From positions 1 through 64,000 of the forward strand of contig CALCEY010000012.1 in NCBI GenBank assembly GCA_937900415.1: a DNA stretch of 64,000 nucleotides, read 5' to 3'. The notes below the pieces were generated by a model that made no database searches, was not told the DNA's origin, and saw only the letters and a program-made list of their open reading frames with translations. Source of the stretch: an uncultured Clostridia bacterium. GTDB lineage: Bacteria; Bacillota; Clostridia; Peptostreptococcales; Anaerovoracaceae. Shown here in pieces: positions 1-7,837 of the stretch (the first letter of the stretch is position 1; each line of letters starts with the position of its first letter). Both the position numbers and the translations under genes were made by a program.

Positions 1-37
1 TATGCGGTTTTGTTCTTTCAAACTTTGCTTTTGCCAT
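1..37 (-). CDS. tuf: Elongation factor Tu, N-terminal fragment (runs off the window)
   Basis: Reading leftwards from an ATG at 37-35, the 12 complete codons give MAKAKFERTKPH, the highly conserved start of bacterial EF-Tu; the rest of the gene lies outside the window. An AGGAGG ribosome binding site sits at 48-53. EF-Tu is the GTPase that delivers aminoacyl-tRNA to the ribosome. The position fits the usual clostridial order sigH - tuf - rpmG - secE. Only 12 residues are visible, but the match is distinctive. Confidence 0.9.
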   Translation of the reverse strand, partial: MAKAKFERTKPH

Positions 38-133
38 TTTCTCTGTTCCTCCTAATTATATAACGTTATTTTTTGGAAGTTGCGAATTCGGGCGTCCCCA
101 AATTCACTTGGGTTTTGCTCAAACCTGTTATAT

Positions 134-163
134 ATTTTACCACAGTCTGCCATCGTTTGACAA
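134..163 (-). promoter_or_regulatory. Sigma-A-type promoter for tuf
   Basis: On the minus strand a -35 TTGTCA (163-158) is followed after 18 bp by a -10 TAAAAT (139-134). It lies about 100 bp upstream of the tuf start codon and points towards it, so it leaves a leader of roughly 90 nt. Confidence 0.65.
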
Positions 164-316
164 GAGCTTTATATGTCTAAAATCCCTCCTGAAAGATTCT
201 CTTTAAAACATCTCTAAAAAAATATATTTTACAATTGTTTGCCGGCGCCCGCTATAAAAGTCAGCCATATTCAATCTCTTCCTGTTCTCAACCCGTCGCC
301 GTTCTCACACGGGTAA

Positions 317-595
317 TCATAAACGCCGTTTTTCCGTCTGCGGCTCGTCGCCGATCTCGGTTATTTTAAGACGCGTATTCATTTCCTGCATACAGTCCTT
401 GATTTCCTGCAGCAAGCCGACAGCCTCTCCGATTCCGTATATAAGGACGCTTACTGCGCCGACCGTCAAAAGAGAAATACGCGTCCAGAGTCCATCCAAG
501 TCCAGCAGAATAATGCCGGCGGCTTCCAGAACCGCGCTGCTTACCGCATAAACCTTGACAATATTGGCGACTTCATTTTTACACAAAAATTTCAT
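317..595 (-). CDS. Small hypothetical membrane protein (92 aa)
   Basis: I do not recognise this protein. It has two hydrophobic stretches (about residues 12-32 and 39-61) separated by a short polar turn, and then a charged tail of about 25 residues rich in Glu, Lys and Arg, so it is probably a two-span membrane hairpin with a cytosolic tail. A strong AGGAGAAATAGG ribosome binding site directly precedes the ATG at 595, which supports it as a real gene. It stands alone between tuf and the toxin-like locus, on the same strand as tuf. No function can be assigned. Confidence 0.6.
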   Translation of the reverse strand: MKFLCKNEVANIVKVYAVSSAVLEAAGIILLDLDGLWTRISLLTVGAVSVLIYGIGEAVGLLQEIKDCMQEMNTRLKITEIGDEPQTEKRRL

Positions 596-770
596 CCTAT
601 TTCTCCTTTTACATGCCGATTTTCAATACTTTATAAATATGCCTGAACTATTATATCCCTAACCCCCCCCCGTCAATATTTTTGTTTTTTCCGGACTTTT
701 TATAAAGGTTCAAATTATATTATGATTTTGAAGCAGTCTCAAATTTTGAAGTGGGCGAATTCTCGCAATA

Positions 771-801
771 GAAAATCCGCAAGGCACAAGGCTATGCGGA
801 T
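771..801 (-). terminator. Rho-independent terminator of the toxin-like mRNA
   Basis: On the minus strand ATCCGCA (801-795) pairs perfectly with TGCGGAT (781-775) around a 13-nt loop and is followed by TTTTCT. It would end the leftward transcript carrying the 23-residue ORF at 980-909. Confidence 0.55.
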
Positions 802-852
802 CAATTTAATTTTGTTGTTGTAATTCTCTCTGCTTCGTGGTATATTGAGGTC

Positions 853-930
853 AAGAGGAAAACCGCTAAAAACGGGTAACCACCACAGTCAAAATGGCCG
901 CTTAGGTTTCAAGCATAGCGGCTATTTTTT
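853..930 (+). ncRNA. Candidate antisense RNA (type I antitoxin-like)
   Basis: A good sigma-A promoter, TTGTAA at 818-823, 17 bp, TATATT at 841-846, points rightwards and predicts a start near 853. A hairpin (GCCGCT...AGCGGC, 897-922) followed by TATTTTTT ends the transcript at about 930. The product of about 78 nt is complementary to the end of the 23-residue minus-strand ORF (980-909) and to the 3' untranslated part of its mRNA. This convergent layout is that of TxpA/RatA-like type I toxin-antitoxin loci. Transcription itself is inferred. Confidence 0.5.
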
Positions 931-980
931 ATGTAAATAGTAATTCGTAACTTCTTAAAAGTAAGAGTTATTCTTACCAT
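909..980 (-). CDS. Candidate 23-aa toxin-like peptide of a type I TA locus
   Basis: A perfectly placed ribosome binding site (AGGAGG at 994-989, about 8 nt from the ATG at 980) precedes a 23-codon ORF reading MVRITLTFKKLRITIYIKNS then three residues. The peptide is basic, with alternating hydrophobic residues, unlike the single-helix holin-like toxins. It has its own -10 (TATAAT, 1069-1064), a structured leader (CCCC...GGGG hairpin around 1008-1026), a 3' terminator (801-771) and an overlapping antisense RNA gene. That organisation, rather than any recognised family, is why I call it toxin-like. It could instead be an RNA regulator that only looks coding. Confidence 0.4.
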   Translation of the reverse strand: MVRITLTFKKLRITIYIKNSRYA

Positions 981-1063
981 TCGCACCGCCTCCTTTAATC
1001 CAAAACCCCTTTCGAGTTTCGGGGAAGGCTAACAGCTTTCAACTTGTCCTCTTGGCAGCTTTA

Positions 1064-1069
1064 ATTATA
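1064..1069 (-). promoter_or_regulatory. -10 element for the toxin-like transcript
   Basis: A perfect TATAAT on the minus strand, about 85 nt upstream of the 23-codon ORF. No convincing -35 lies 16-18 bp further up (AGCTGG at 1092-1087), so the promoter call is tentative. Confidence 0.4.
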
Positions 1070-1233
1070 CTACAATTCTTTAGCTTCCAGCTACTGCTAT
1101 CTACCGGCAAAAATCGACAAGCAGAACGGCTGTATACAGTCAATGAAATTGCTGAAAATTCCTCAAGTTTATGACCCAGAGCTTTCCCTCATCCTTAGAC
1201 CTCTCCCCTCCCTTAATTTTGCTGTTTATGGAA

Positions 1234-1291
1234 GCTCCGGCGTAACATAAGCGGTCCAGCGCAACAAAAACAGTCCGGCGTAACATAAGAA
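1234..1291. repeat. Three degenerate ~19-bp tandem repeats
   Basis: Units GCTCCGGCGTAACATAAGCG, GTCCAGCGCAACAAAAACA and GTCCGGCGTAACATAAGAA follow one another directly. Outer copies are almost identical and the middle one has diverged. They lie in the non-coding gap just before the terminator of tRNA-Thr. No function is apparent. Confidence 0.6.
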
Positions 1292-1300
1292 ACGAAAAAA

Positions 1301-1330
1301 GACGTTGAAATTTCAACGCCTTTTTTGTTT
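1301..1330 (-). terminator. Bidirectional terminator after tRNA-Thr
   Basis: AAAAAAGACGTTGAAA and TTTCAACGCCTTTTTT form a loopless dyad (stem around ACGTTGAAA/TTTCAACG) flanked by A and T runs, so it can act on both strands. It starts directly beyond the CCA end of the tRNA gene on the minus strand. Confidence 0.7.
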
Positions 1331-1407
1331 TGGAGCTACTGGCCGGAATCGAACCGGCGACCTCATCCTTACCAAGGATGCGCTCGTACCGACTGAGCTA
1401 CAGTAGC
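1331..1407 (-). tRNA. tRNA-Thr (anticodon GGU), CCA encoded
   Basis: The 77-nt minus-strand sequence folds as a standard cloverleaf: acceptor GCTACTG/CAGTAGC, D arm GCTC/GAGC, anticodon arm CATCC-TTGGTAA-GGATG, T arm GCCGG-TTCGATT-CCGGC, and an encoded 3' TCCA. The anticodon GGT (GGU in RNA) reads Thr ACC/ACU codons. It lies downstream of sigH on the same strand and is followed by a strong terminator. Confidence 0.95.
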
Positions 1408-1531
1408 ATATTCACTTTTATTATGCAGCAGCAATATCAATCTGCGGGTTTTACACTCTTTTAAATTCCGCCGAAATATCCCGCAAGGTTTATCCTACTA
1501 TATGTCGCCAAAAAAGTCAATATCCAAGATG

Positions 1532-2143
1532 TCAATATCCGAGATAATTATACATCTTCTTTTTTATTCGCTGTATGGCATTATCAACCGTCTTGCCGCT
1601 TCTGTGAAGTTCCGATGCGATCTCTTTGTATCTTTTTCCCTGAAGCATGGCCGCAAGAACTTTTTGTTCCAGAGGGCTGAAAAGCTGATTGCTGTCTTGT
1701 ATTAAAAACTCCGTTATCTCACGCATAAGCATGAGCGTTTCCGGGTCGTCGTCATTTTTAGGATGAAAGCGTTCCTCAAGGGGCTTTTCATCTCCCATGT
1801 CATTTTCCTGATTCAGAGACAGCGATTCATTGAGTATCTTGTGCTTCCTCAGATTAGCTTTGCGTATCGCCGAAATAATCTGCCTGTTTATGCACACCTC
1901 GGCAAATGTCCTGAAAGATACGTTTTTTTCTTCGCGAAATTCCCTTATGGCTTTGAAGATTCCTATCATACCCTCCTGAATTACATCTTCCTTATCACCT
2001 CCAACGATAAAATATACGCTGGACTTTATTTTGGCCAGTTCTTTATATTTATTTATGAGAAACTCCTCAGCAGTAACACTGCCCTCCTGAGCCATTTTTA
2101 CAAGTTCTTCATCTGTAAGAATGTTATAGTTATCTGTATTCAT
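1532..2143 (-). CDS. sigH: RNA polymerase sigma-H factor
   Basis: A 203-residue sigma-70 family protein. Residues about 15-100 hold region 2 (core binding and -10 recognition; motif DVIQEGMIGIFKAIREF, followed by FRTFAEVCINRQIISAIRK). Residues about 155-200 hold region 4 with the helix-turn-helix (KRYKEIASELHRSGKTVDNAIQRIKKK). Length and motifs match Bacillus/Clostridium SigH, the stationary-phase, sporulation and competence sigma factor. It is the last gene of the leftward housekeeping train and its start overlaps rlmB by 14 nt, so it is probably translationally coupled. B. subtilis has yacP between rlmB and sigH; that gene is absent here. Confidence 0.92.
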   Translation of the reverse strand: MNTDNYNILTDEELVKMAQEGSVTAEEFLINKYKELAKIKSSVYFIVGGDKEDVIQEGMIGIFKAIREFREEKNVSFRTFAEVCINRQIISAIRKANLRKHKILNESLSLNQENDMGDEKPLEERFHPKNDDDPETLMLMREITEFLIQDSNQLFSPLEQKVLAAMLQGKRYKEIASELHRSGKTVDNAIQRIKKKMYNYLGY

Positions 2144-2861
2144 CCCTCTGTCGTCTCACTTCATACATCAGTACCGCCGCAGCGTTTGATGCATTCAAAG
2201 AATTTATCCTACCGCACATAGGCATAGAAACGGTAAAATCACAGCTTTCCTTTACAAGTCTTCCTATCCCTGCGCCTTCGCTTCCTATAACCACCGCCAG
2301 CCTGCCCTTAAGGTCAGCCTTGTAATACTCCTGACCCCCCATATCGCAGGCGCCAATCCAAAAGCCTCTTTTCTTAAGATCTTCTATTGTTCTGACGATA
2401 TTGGAAACTCTTATACACGGAATGTATTCTATCGCACCGGCCGAAGTTTTTGCAACGGTTTCGGTCAGTCCGCAGGCATTTCTCTTTGGAATAATTATTC
2501 CGTGAGCGCCGGCACACTCCGCAGTTCTCATTATAGCTCCTAAATTATGCGGATCCTCGATATTGTCTAAAATTATTAAAAACGGCTCTTCTCCCGCAAG
2601 CTCTGCTTTCTTTAATGCGTCGTCAATCTCCTTGTATCCGTAGGAAGCGACAAACGCACATACCCCCTGATGAGCCCCTCCGTCAGCAAGCTTATCGAGG
2701 TAACGTTTCTCCCCACGAACTACCGGTATTCCTCTTTCCTTTGCCATAGCCAGGATTTTAGCTGCTGAGCCGTCCGACGAAGTCATCACAACTTTTTCTA
2801 TTTCACGGCCGCTTTTAAGGGCCTCTATTACGGGATTTCTCCCGAAAATCACATTAGACAT
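2130..2861 (-). CDS. rlmB: 23S rRNA (guanosine-2'-O-)-methyltransferase RlmB
   Basis: A SpoU/TrmH-family RNA 2'-O-methyltransferase of 243 aa, expected to methylate G2251 of 23S rRNA using S-adenosylmethionine. The N-terminal part (about 1-75) is the substrate-binding domain. The SPOUT knot motifs are clear: NIEDPHNLGAIMRTAECAG at 100-118, IGSEGAGI at 192-199 and the C-terminal LNASNAAAV at 222-230. It overlaps folA by 8 nt upstream and sigH by 14 nt downstream, so it is embedded in the operon. TrmH-type tRNA methylation is a less likely alternative; gene order favours RlmB. Confidence 0.92.
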   Translation of the reverse strand: MSNVIFGRNPVIEALKSGREIEKVVMTSSDGSAAKILAMAKERGIPVVRGEKRYLDKLADGGAHQGVCAFVASYGYKEIDDALKKAELAGEEPFLIILDNIEDPHNLGAIMRTAECAGAHGIIIPKRNACGLTETVAKTSAGAIEYIPCIRVSNIVRTIEDLKKRGFWIGACDMGGQEYYKADLKGRLAVVIGSEGAGIGRLVKESCDFTVSMPMCGRINSLNASNAAAVLMYEVRRQRDEYR

Positions 2862-3360
2862 TATTTATCCTCTTATACTCGGCAAATCGGTAGCTTATGC
2901 CGTTTTCAATGTGTTCCTCGCTTATGCCTGCAAGTTCAAAATCACGGTTTTCATCTAAATCCGGAAGAAAAACGTCTGCGCAAAAATCTCCGTCCAGCTT
3001 TGTTACGAGACAGGAGTCGCAATACTCCAGCAGCAGACTGTAAATTTCTCCGCCTCCTGCCACAATAAGCCGGTCATCCTTTGCCGCTTCCTCGCCGCCG
3101 CATAATGCAAGCAATTCCTCCACGCTTTTAACCGTCTCGCAGCCTTCCTTTTCAAATTTTGCGTTTCTTGTCAATACTATGGTTCTTCGTCCGGGCAGAG
3201 GATTTCCGCCGGGCAAGCTTTCAAGAGTCTTACGGCCCATTATCAACGTCTTTCCCAACGTATTTTCTTTAAAATTTTTAAGGTCTCCGGGAAGATGGCA
3301 CAATAGACCGCCTTGTCTTCCTATTCCCCAATTCTTGTCCGCAGCTGCGATGAGTTTCAT
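2854..3360 (-). CDS. folA: Dihydrofolate reductase
   Basis: 168 residues, the normal DHFR length. It reduces dihydrofolate to tetrahydrofolate with NADPH. Visible family marks: the WGIG loop at 11-14, LPGDLKNF with the catalytic acid Asp26, the cofactor motif MGRKTLESLPG at 41-51 and the GGGEIY motif near the C-terminus. It lies 45 bp after thyA, which produces the dihydrofolate it recycles, and overlaps the start of rlmB. Confidence 0.95.
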   Translation of the reverse strand: MKLIAAADKNWGIGRQGGLLCHLPGDLKNFKENTLGKTLIMGRKTLESLPGGNPLPGRRTIVLTRNAKFEKEGCETVKSVEELLALCGGEEAAKDDRLIVAGGGEIYSLLLEYCDSCLVTKLDGDFCADVFLPDLDENRDFELAGISEEHIENGISYRFAEYKRINNV

Positions 3361-3405
3361 TTCGCTTTTCTTCCTCCGAAATTCTTAATTGTTTGCCGCC
3401 TGCTT

Positions 3406-4236
3406 TTAAATAGCTATAGGGATGTTCAAAATCTGAGGATTTTTCCTGTAATCCTCTATTATGATATCATCTGTCGTAAAATCATAAAAGTCTTTCACAT
3501 CAGGATTAAGCCTGAATTTAGGCGCAGGATACTGCGGTCTTTTTATGAGTTCTTTTATTACGGGAATATGTCTGTCATAAATGTGAGCGTCGGCAATGAC
3601 GTGAACCAATTCACCTGCCTCAAGGCCGCTGACCTGAGAAAGCATGTAAACGAGAACCGAATATTGAACCACATTCCAGTTGTTTGCCGCTAAAATGTCC
3701 TGCGAACGCTGGTGGAGTATGGCGTTCAGCTTATTTCCCGTCACGTTGAAAGTCATGCTGTATGCGCAAGGTTCAAGGTTCATTTCCGAAAGATCGCTGA
3801 AATTATATATATTTGTCAAGATTCGTCTCGAATAAGGCGTATGCTTGAGCTGCCAGAGAACATTATCTACCTGGTCCATCTCACCTTGGGCGAAACGGTA
3901 TTTTTTACCCATCTGATAACCGTAGGCCTTGCCGATGGAACCGTCTTCATCTGCCCACTCGTCCCATATATGTCCTTTTAAATCTTTAATGTTGTTGGAT
4001 TTTCTCTGCCATATCCACAAAAGCTCATCGCAGGCAGTCTTTATTGCCGTAGGTCTCAAAGTGAGCGCCGGAAATTCCTCCTGAAGGTCATAACGGTTGA
4101 CTACGCCAAAAATTTTTATGGTATGAGCGGGAGTTCCGTCTTCCCACCTGGCTCTGACCTGCTGACCCTCTGAAGAGAAGCCTCTTTCCAATATCTCGTT
4201 GCACATGTTGACAAACAATACGTCAGCTTTGCTCAT
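3406..4236 (-). CDS. thyA: Thymidylate synthase (ThyA type)
   Basis: A 276-aa thymidylate synthase that methylates dUMP to dTMP with methylene-tetrahydrofolate, releasing dihydrofolate. The nucleophile is Cys157 in LEPCAY; the phosphate-binding arginines include YSRR at 135-138, and the usual QRSxD motif is QRSQD at 176-180. Many clostridia carry the flavin-dependent ThyX at this position in the cluster, whereas this genome has the classical ThyA with an adjacent folA, as ThyA needs. Its start abuts the mrnC stop. Confidence 0.95.
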   Translation of the reverse strand: MSKADVLFVNMCNEILERGFSSEGQQVRARWEDGTPAHTIKIFGVVNRYDLQEEFPALTLRPTAIKTACDELLWIWQRKSNNIKDLKGHIWDEWADEDGSIGKAYGYQMGKKYRFAQGEMDQVDNVLWQLKHTPYSRRILTNIYNFSDLSEMNLEPCAYSMTFNVTGNKLNAILHQRSQDILAANNWNVVQYSVLVYMLSQVSGLEAGELVHVIADAHIYDRHIPVIKELIKRPQYPAPKFRLNPDVKDFYDFTTDDIIIEDYRKNPQILNIPIAI

Positions 4237-4637
4237 TACTTTTCTCCTTTAATATTTTCAATTATCCTTACGGCTTCAGCCATGATTTCTTCAAGGCGCT
4301 CTGCTTCTCCCGAAAGATACAGATACCCTATCAGCGCCTCGAAAGCCGTGGCCATCTTGTAATCCATTAAATCTGCGTTTTTGGGCTTTGAAGACGTTCT
4401 TCTGTTTCTGGCACGTCTTACAAGAGCGGCTTCATTCTCTGAGAGGAACCCCTCCAAAAGGCGTCTTACGGCCTCTGCCTGCCCTTTAGCCTTAACATAC
4501 GGCACAGCCATGATGTGGAGCCGGTCGGCATTTACCTGCCCGGTTTCCATCACACGCTTTCTGACATATACCTCGTATACTGCGTCTCCCATATAGGCAA
4601 GAGCCGTGGTATTTATACGGTTCAAGTTTTTTATCAT
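4236..4637 (-). CDS. mrnC: Mini-ribonuclease III
   Basis: 133 residues, an RNase III catalytic domain without a dsRNA-binding domain, as in B. subtilis MrnC, which matures 23S rRNA ends. The signature helix is AYMGDAVYE with Asp18, and the second acidic site is ATAFEALIGYLYL with Glu100. The position directly after cysS, with a 4-nt overlap, is the conserved Firmicutes order cysS-mrnC-rlmB, here interrupted by thyA-folA. Confidence 0.93.
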   Translation of the reverse strand: MIKNLNRINTTALAYMGDAVYEVYVRKRVMETGQVNADRLHIMAVPYVKAKGQAEAVRRLLEGFLSENEAALVRRARNRRTSSKPKNADLMDYKMATAFEALIGYLYLSGEAERLEEIMAEAVRIIENIKGEK

Positions 4638-6043
4638 GATTCCTTTATTATCTGAACTCCCTGCGGCGTATCCTTGAGAGTGATCCCCATAACTTTAAGC
4701 TTATCTCTTATCTCATCGGCGAGAGCAAAGTCCTTCGCTTTTCTGGCAGCCTGCCGCTGATCTATGAGAGCCTGTATTTCCGGATCCACTTCTGTAACTG
4801 CTTCTTCCTTATCCTGCTGAAGAAGACCCAAAACCGAAGCAAGCTCCATTAAAAGATCGAGGCAGCCGTCGGCAAAAGCTTTTGACGCCCCGTCCTTTAC
4901 CGCTGTGTTGACGGCGGTAATCAACTCAAAAACAGCGCTTATCGCGTCTGCCGTGTTGAGGTCGTCCTCCATCGCCGCTATGAATTCCTGTCTATACTTA
5001 TCGAAACCGTCAAGGGTTTCTTTTTCCTTTTCTGTCATCTCGCCCGCACCTGAAGCCGCAAGATGTTTAAGATTGCTTTTGGCATTTCTCATTCTGGCAA
5101 GGCCGTTCTGAGACTGGATAAGAATGTCTTCGCCGAAATCTATAGGGCCTCTGTAATGTCCGCTTAAAATGAGAAATCTCAGCGTTTCTCCGTCATAGAC
5201 TTTAAGCAGATCTCTGACTGTTTTGAAATTTCCGAGAGATTTTGACATCTTCGTCCCGTCGATATTTATATATCCGTTGTGCATCCAGTAGTGAGCAAAC
5301 TCCTTACCGCTGTGAGCTTCTGACTGAGCTATCTCATTTTCATGATGAGGGAATTGCAGGTCCTGACCTCCTGCATGAATATCTATCGTGTCGCCGAGAT
5401 ATTTTTTAGACATGGCGGAACACTCTATGTGCCAGCCCGGTCTTCCCATTCCCCAAGGCGATTTCCACGCAATCTCGCCATCTTCTTTTCTCGCTTTCCA
5501 CAGAGCAAAGTCGAGCGGATCTTCCTTGCTTTCTCCGACTGCAATTCTGGCTCCTGCGATAAGGTCGTCGATATTCTTTCCCGAAAGTTTTCCGTAGCCT
5601 TCAAACTTTCTCGTCCTGTAGTATACGTCTCCGTTCGCTTCATAAGCATATCCGAGATCAATCAAATCCTGAATAAACTTGATTATATCGCTTATCGTAT
5701 CTGTAACCTTAGGATGAACCGTGGCCTTTTTGACGTTGAGAGCCGCTGCGTCCTTGTAATATTCTTCTATATACTTTTCGCTTATCTCTCCGGCTGCAAC
5801 GCCCTCTTCCTTTGCTCTCTTTATTATTTTATCGTCCACATCGGTAAAGTTCTGAACAAATTTTACTTTATATCCCCTGTACTCCAGATATTTTCTCATA
5901 GTGTCGAACACTACAAAAGGACGAGCGTTACCTATATGGAAAAAATTATAGACGGTAGGTCCGCAGACATACATTCTGACTTTTCCTTCTTCTATAGGTA
6001 CAAATTCCTCTTTTTTATTAGTCAGCGTATTATAGATCTTCAT
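4634..6043 (-). CDS. cysS: Cysteinyl-tRNA synthetase
   Basis: 469 aa from the ATG at 6043, which has a GGGAGAGG ribosome binding site. The frame stays open 10 codons further upstream, but that would overlap cysE more deeply with no better site. It is a class I synthetase charging tRNA-Cys: HIGN at 36-39, KMSKS at 265-269 and zinc ligands Cys27, Cys208, His233 and Glu237, matching the spacing in the E. coli enzyme. It follows cysE with a 14-nt overlap, so cysteine synthesis and charging are co-expressed. Confidence 0.95.
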   Translation of the reverse strand: MKIYNTLTNKKEEFVPIEEGKVRMYVCGPTVYNFFHIGNARPFVVFDTMRKYLEYRGYKVKFVQNFTDVDDKIIKRAKEEGVAAGEISEKYIEEYYKDAAALNVKKATVHPKVTDTISDIIKFIQDLIDLGYAYEANGDVYYRTRKFEGYGKLSGKNIDDLIAGARIAVGESKEDPLDFALWKARKEDGEIAWKSPWGMGRPGWHIECSAMSKKYLGDTIDIHAGGQDLQFPHHENEIAQSEAHSGKEFAHYWMHNGYINIDGTKMSKSLGNFKTVRDLLKVYDGETLRFLILSGHYRGPIDFGEDILIQSQNGLARMRNAKSNLKHLAASGAGEMTEKEKETLDGFDKYRQEFIAAMEDDLNTADAISAVFELITAVNTAVKDGASKAFADGCLDLLMELASVLGLLQQDKEEAVTEVDPEIQALIDQRQAARKAKDFALADEIRDKLKVMGITLKDTPQGVQIIKES

Positions 6044-6740
6044 TGTTACATTCCTCTCCCGTTTGTTCGTCACTTGGATTTAATCCTGCCGGTTCGCCGA
6101 CATTTTCTGCGCTGCGCAGCCTGTTCTCCAAATTAACGATTCTTCTTCTCAGGCACTCTATCTCTACGGCAACCGGATCAGGTAAATCCACCTGATTGAG
6201 TTCCTGATTGGTACTCTTTCCGTTTCTCTTGATTATGGTTCCCGGTATTCCCACTACGGTACAGTTTGGCGGAATTTCCTTCACCACTACAGACCCAGCT
6301 CCGATTTTCACATCATCGCCGACCTTAAAAGGTCCTAATACTTTAGCGCCTGCGCTTACAAGAACTCTATCCCCTATGGTCGGATGTCTTTTCCCGGAAT
6401 CCTTTCCTGTTCCGCCCAGCGTCACTCCGTGATAAATCGTTACATCGTCGCCTACTTCAGCGGTTTCTCCTATGACGATTCCCATTCCGTGGTCTATAAA
6501 GCACCGTCTTCCTATGGTTGCCCCGGGATGAATTTCAACTCCCGTAAACCATCTTGCAAGCTGGGAAATTATCCTCGCTATGAGCTTAAGCTTATGACGG
6601 TAAAGCCAGTTGGCCGGTCTGTGGAGAATCAAAGCCCAAATACCCGGATAACAAATCAGAACCTCAAAACCGTTTCTGGCTGCCGGGTCTTTTTCGACTA
6701 TATTTTTTATGTCTTCTCCGACTTCTTTAAAAAATGCCAT
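6030..6740 (-). CDS. cysE: Serine O-acetyltransferase
   Basis: 236 aa. It transfers acetyl from acetyl-CoA to L-serine, the first step of cysteine synthesis. It has a short helical N-terminal domain (about 1-65), then a left-handed beta-helix of hexapeptide repeats (about 66-170) with the catalytic Asp83-His84 pair in FIDHGMG and the HGVTLGGTG loop. The N-terminal part is shorter than in E. coli CysE, as usual in Firmicutes. A charged tail (171-236) extends past the fold. It lies between ppiB and cysS in the operon. Confidence 0.94.
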   Translation of the reverse strand: MAFFKEVGEDIKNIVEKDPAARNGFEVLICYPGIWALILHRPANWLYRHKLKLIARIISQLARWFTGVEIHPGATIGRRCFIDHGMGIVIGETAEVGDDVTIYHGVTLGGTGKDSGKRHPTIGDRVLVSAGAKVLGPFKVGDDVKIGAGSVVVKEIPPNCTVVGIPGTIIKRNGKSTNQELNQVDLPDPVAVEIECLRRRIVNLENRLRSAENVGEPAGLNPSDEQTGEECNNEDL

Positions 6741-6761
6741 GATTATTTCTCATTTCTTGAG

Positions 6762-7247
6762 TTATTCTTCTTCAACTACTTTAATAGTTTTTATCACTTG
6801 CGGTTCGAGCGGCTTATCGCTGTAATCTCTTTTAGCTGAAACTATCTTATCTGCTGCTTCCATCCCCTCTGTTATTTTTCCGAAAGCGGCATACTGTCCG
6901 TCCAGATGAGGAGCGTTTTCCACCATGATGAAGAACTGCGAGCCCGCCGAATCGGGGTGCATGGCTCTTGCCATGGAAAGAACTCCTCTCTTATGCTTAA
7001 GATTATTCTCAATTCCGTTGGCGGTGAACTCACCCTTTATATTATGACCGGGACCTCCCGTTCCGTTACCGAGAGGACAGCCTCCCTGAATCATAAATCC
7101 CGGAATCACCCTATGGAAAATCAATCCGTCGTAAAATCCCTCTGACGCCAGTTTTTCAAAATTGGCTACGGTTATCGGCGCAATTTCGGGATAAAGTTCT
7201 CCCTTCATCACATCTCCGTTTTCCATTTCAATAATTACTTTTTTCAT
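6762..7247 (-). CDS. ppiB: Peptidyl-prolyl cis-trans isomerase, cyclophilin type
   Basis: 161 aa and no signal peptide, so a cytosolic cyclophilin that accelerates proline isomerisation in folding proteins. Family motifs: FHRVIPGFMIQGG, the GSQFFI active-site strand and HLDGQYAAFGKI. The catalytic Arg is in FHRV. The 4-nt overlap with the upstream chromate transporter subunit indicates one transcript. The link to its neighbours is probably only operon membership. Confidence 0.93.
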   Translation of the reverse strand: MKKVIIEMENGDVMKGELYPEIAPITVANFEKLASEGFYDGLIFHRVIPGFMIQGGCPLGNGTGGPGHNIKGEFTANGIENNLKHKRGVLSMARAMHPDSAGSQFFIMVENAPHLDGQYAAFGKITEGMEAADKIVSAKRDYSDKPLEPQVIKTIKVVEEE

Positions 7248-7837
7248 AATATCTCTCCTTTACATAAGAATGCACCTAACACACCCATTATTACTATAAG
7301 CGTCAAGGCGTTGACCTTGAATTTTTTAGCCGCGATAAACGTGACCGCAGCCATTCCTATCTGAACAGGCTTTACTGCCGCAAGAAACTCTCCTATACCG
7401 GTAATGCCGGAAAGCCCTGAAAAGTCTCCTGACATGAGCGACGTCTCGGCAATCATTACAAAGCCTGCCATTATCATACCGACCGCTACAGGTCTTATAC
7501 CCACAAAAGCTCCCTGCACAAGCTTGCTTTCCTGATATTTGTTAAGGAATTTCACGCATATCGCCACCAGAATAAATGCGGGGAAAGCAACTCCGAGCGT
7601 TGCTGCCAATGCTCCTGCCACTCCCGCCGTTTCAAACCCCGTAAATGTCGCCGCATTCACTGCAAGCGGCCCTGGCGTAGCCTGAGATATGGCGAACAGA
7701 TTGGTGAATTGCTCCGGTTCTATAGTATTGAATTCCGATATGCTCTGATATATGAGCGGCAGTATCGCCATTCCCCCGCCGAAACCGATAAGGCCTATCT
7801 TGGCAAAGGTCAGAAAAAGTTTAGCTATCAATTCCAT
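7244..7837 (-). CDS. Chromate transporter family protein, half-size subunit 2
   Basis: 197 aa from the ATG at 7837 (AGGAGGAAG site); the frame extends 28 codons further upstream but only inside the preceding gene. One CHR domain with the family signature FAKIGLIGFGGGMAILPLIYQ near the start, QATPGPLAVNAATFTG following, and five to six hydrophobic spans. Half-size CHR proteins occur in adjacent pairs that are expected to work as heterodimers. The family is named for chromate efflux, but the natural substrate is often unknown, and nothing here shows chromate is the substrate. Confidence 0.85.
   Translation of the reverse strand: MELIAKLFLTFAKIGLIGFGGGMAILPLIYQSISEFNTIEPEQFTNLFAISQATPGPLAVNAATFTGFETAGVAGALAATLGVAFPAFILVAICVKFLNKYQESKLVQGAFVGIRPVAVGMIMAGFVMIAETSLMSGDFSGLSGITGIGEFLAAVKPVQIGMAAVTFIAAKKFKVNALTLIVIMGVLGAFLCKGEIL

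Noticed and set aside
663..671. Run of nine C as a possible phase-variable tract
   Set aside because: It lies in non-coding DNA, not in a gene or between promoter elements, so no switching consequence can be argued; it may also be a sequencing-sensitive homopolymer.
5342..6136. Plus-strand open frame opposite cysS and the end of cysE
   Set aside because: Antisense to conserved genes, no initiation signal, no recognisable domain.
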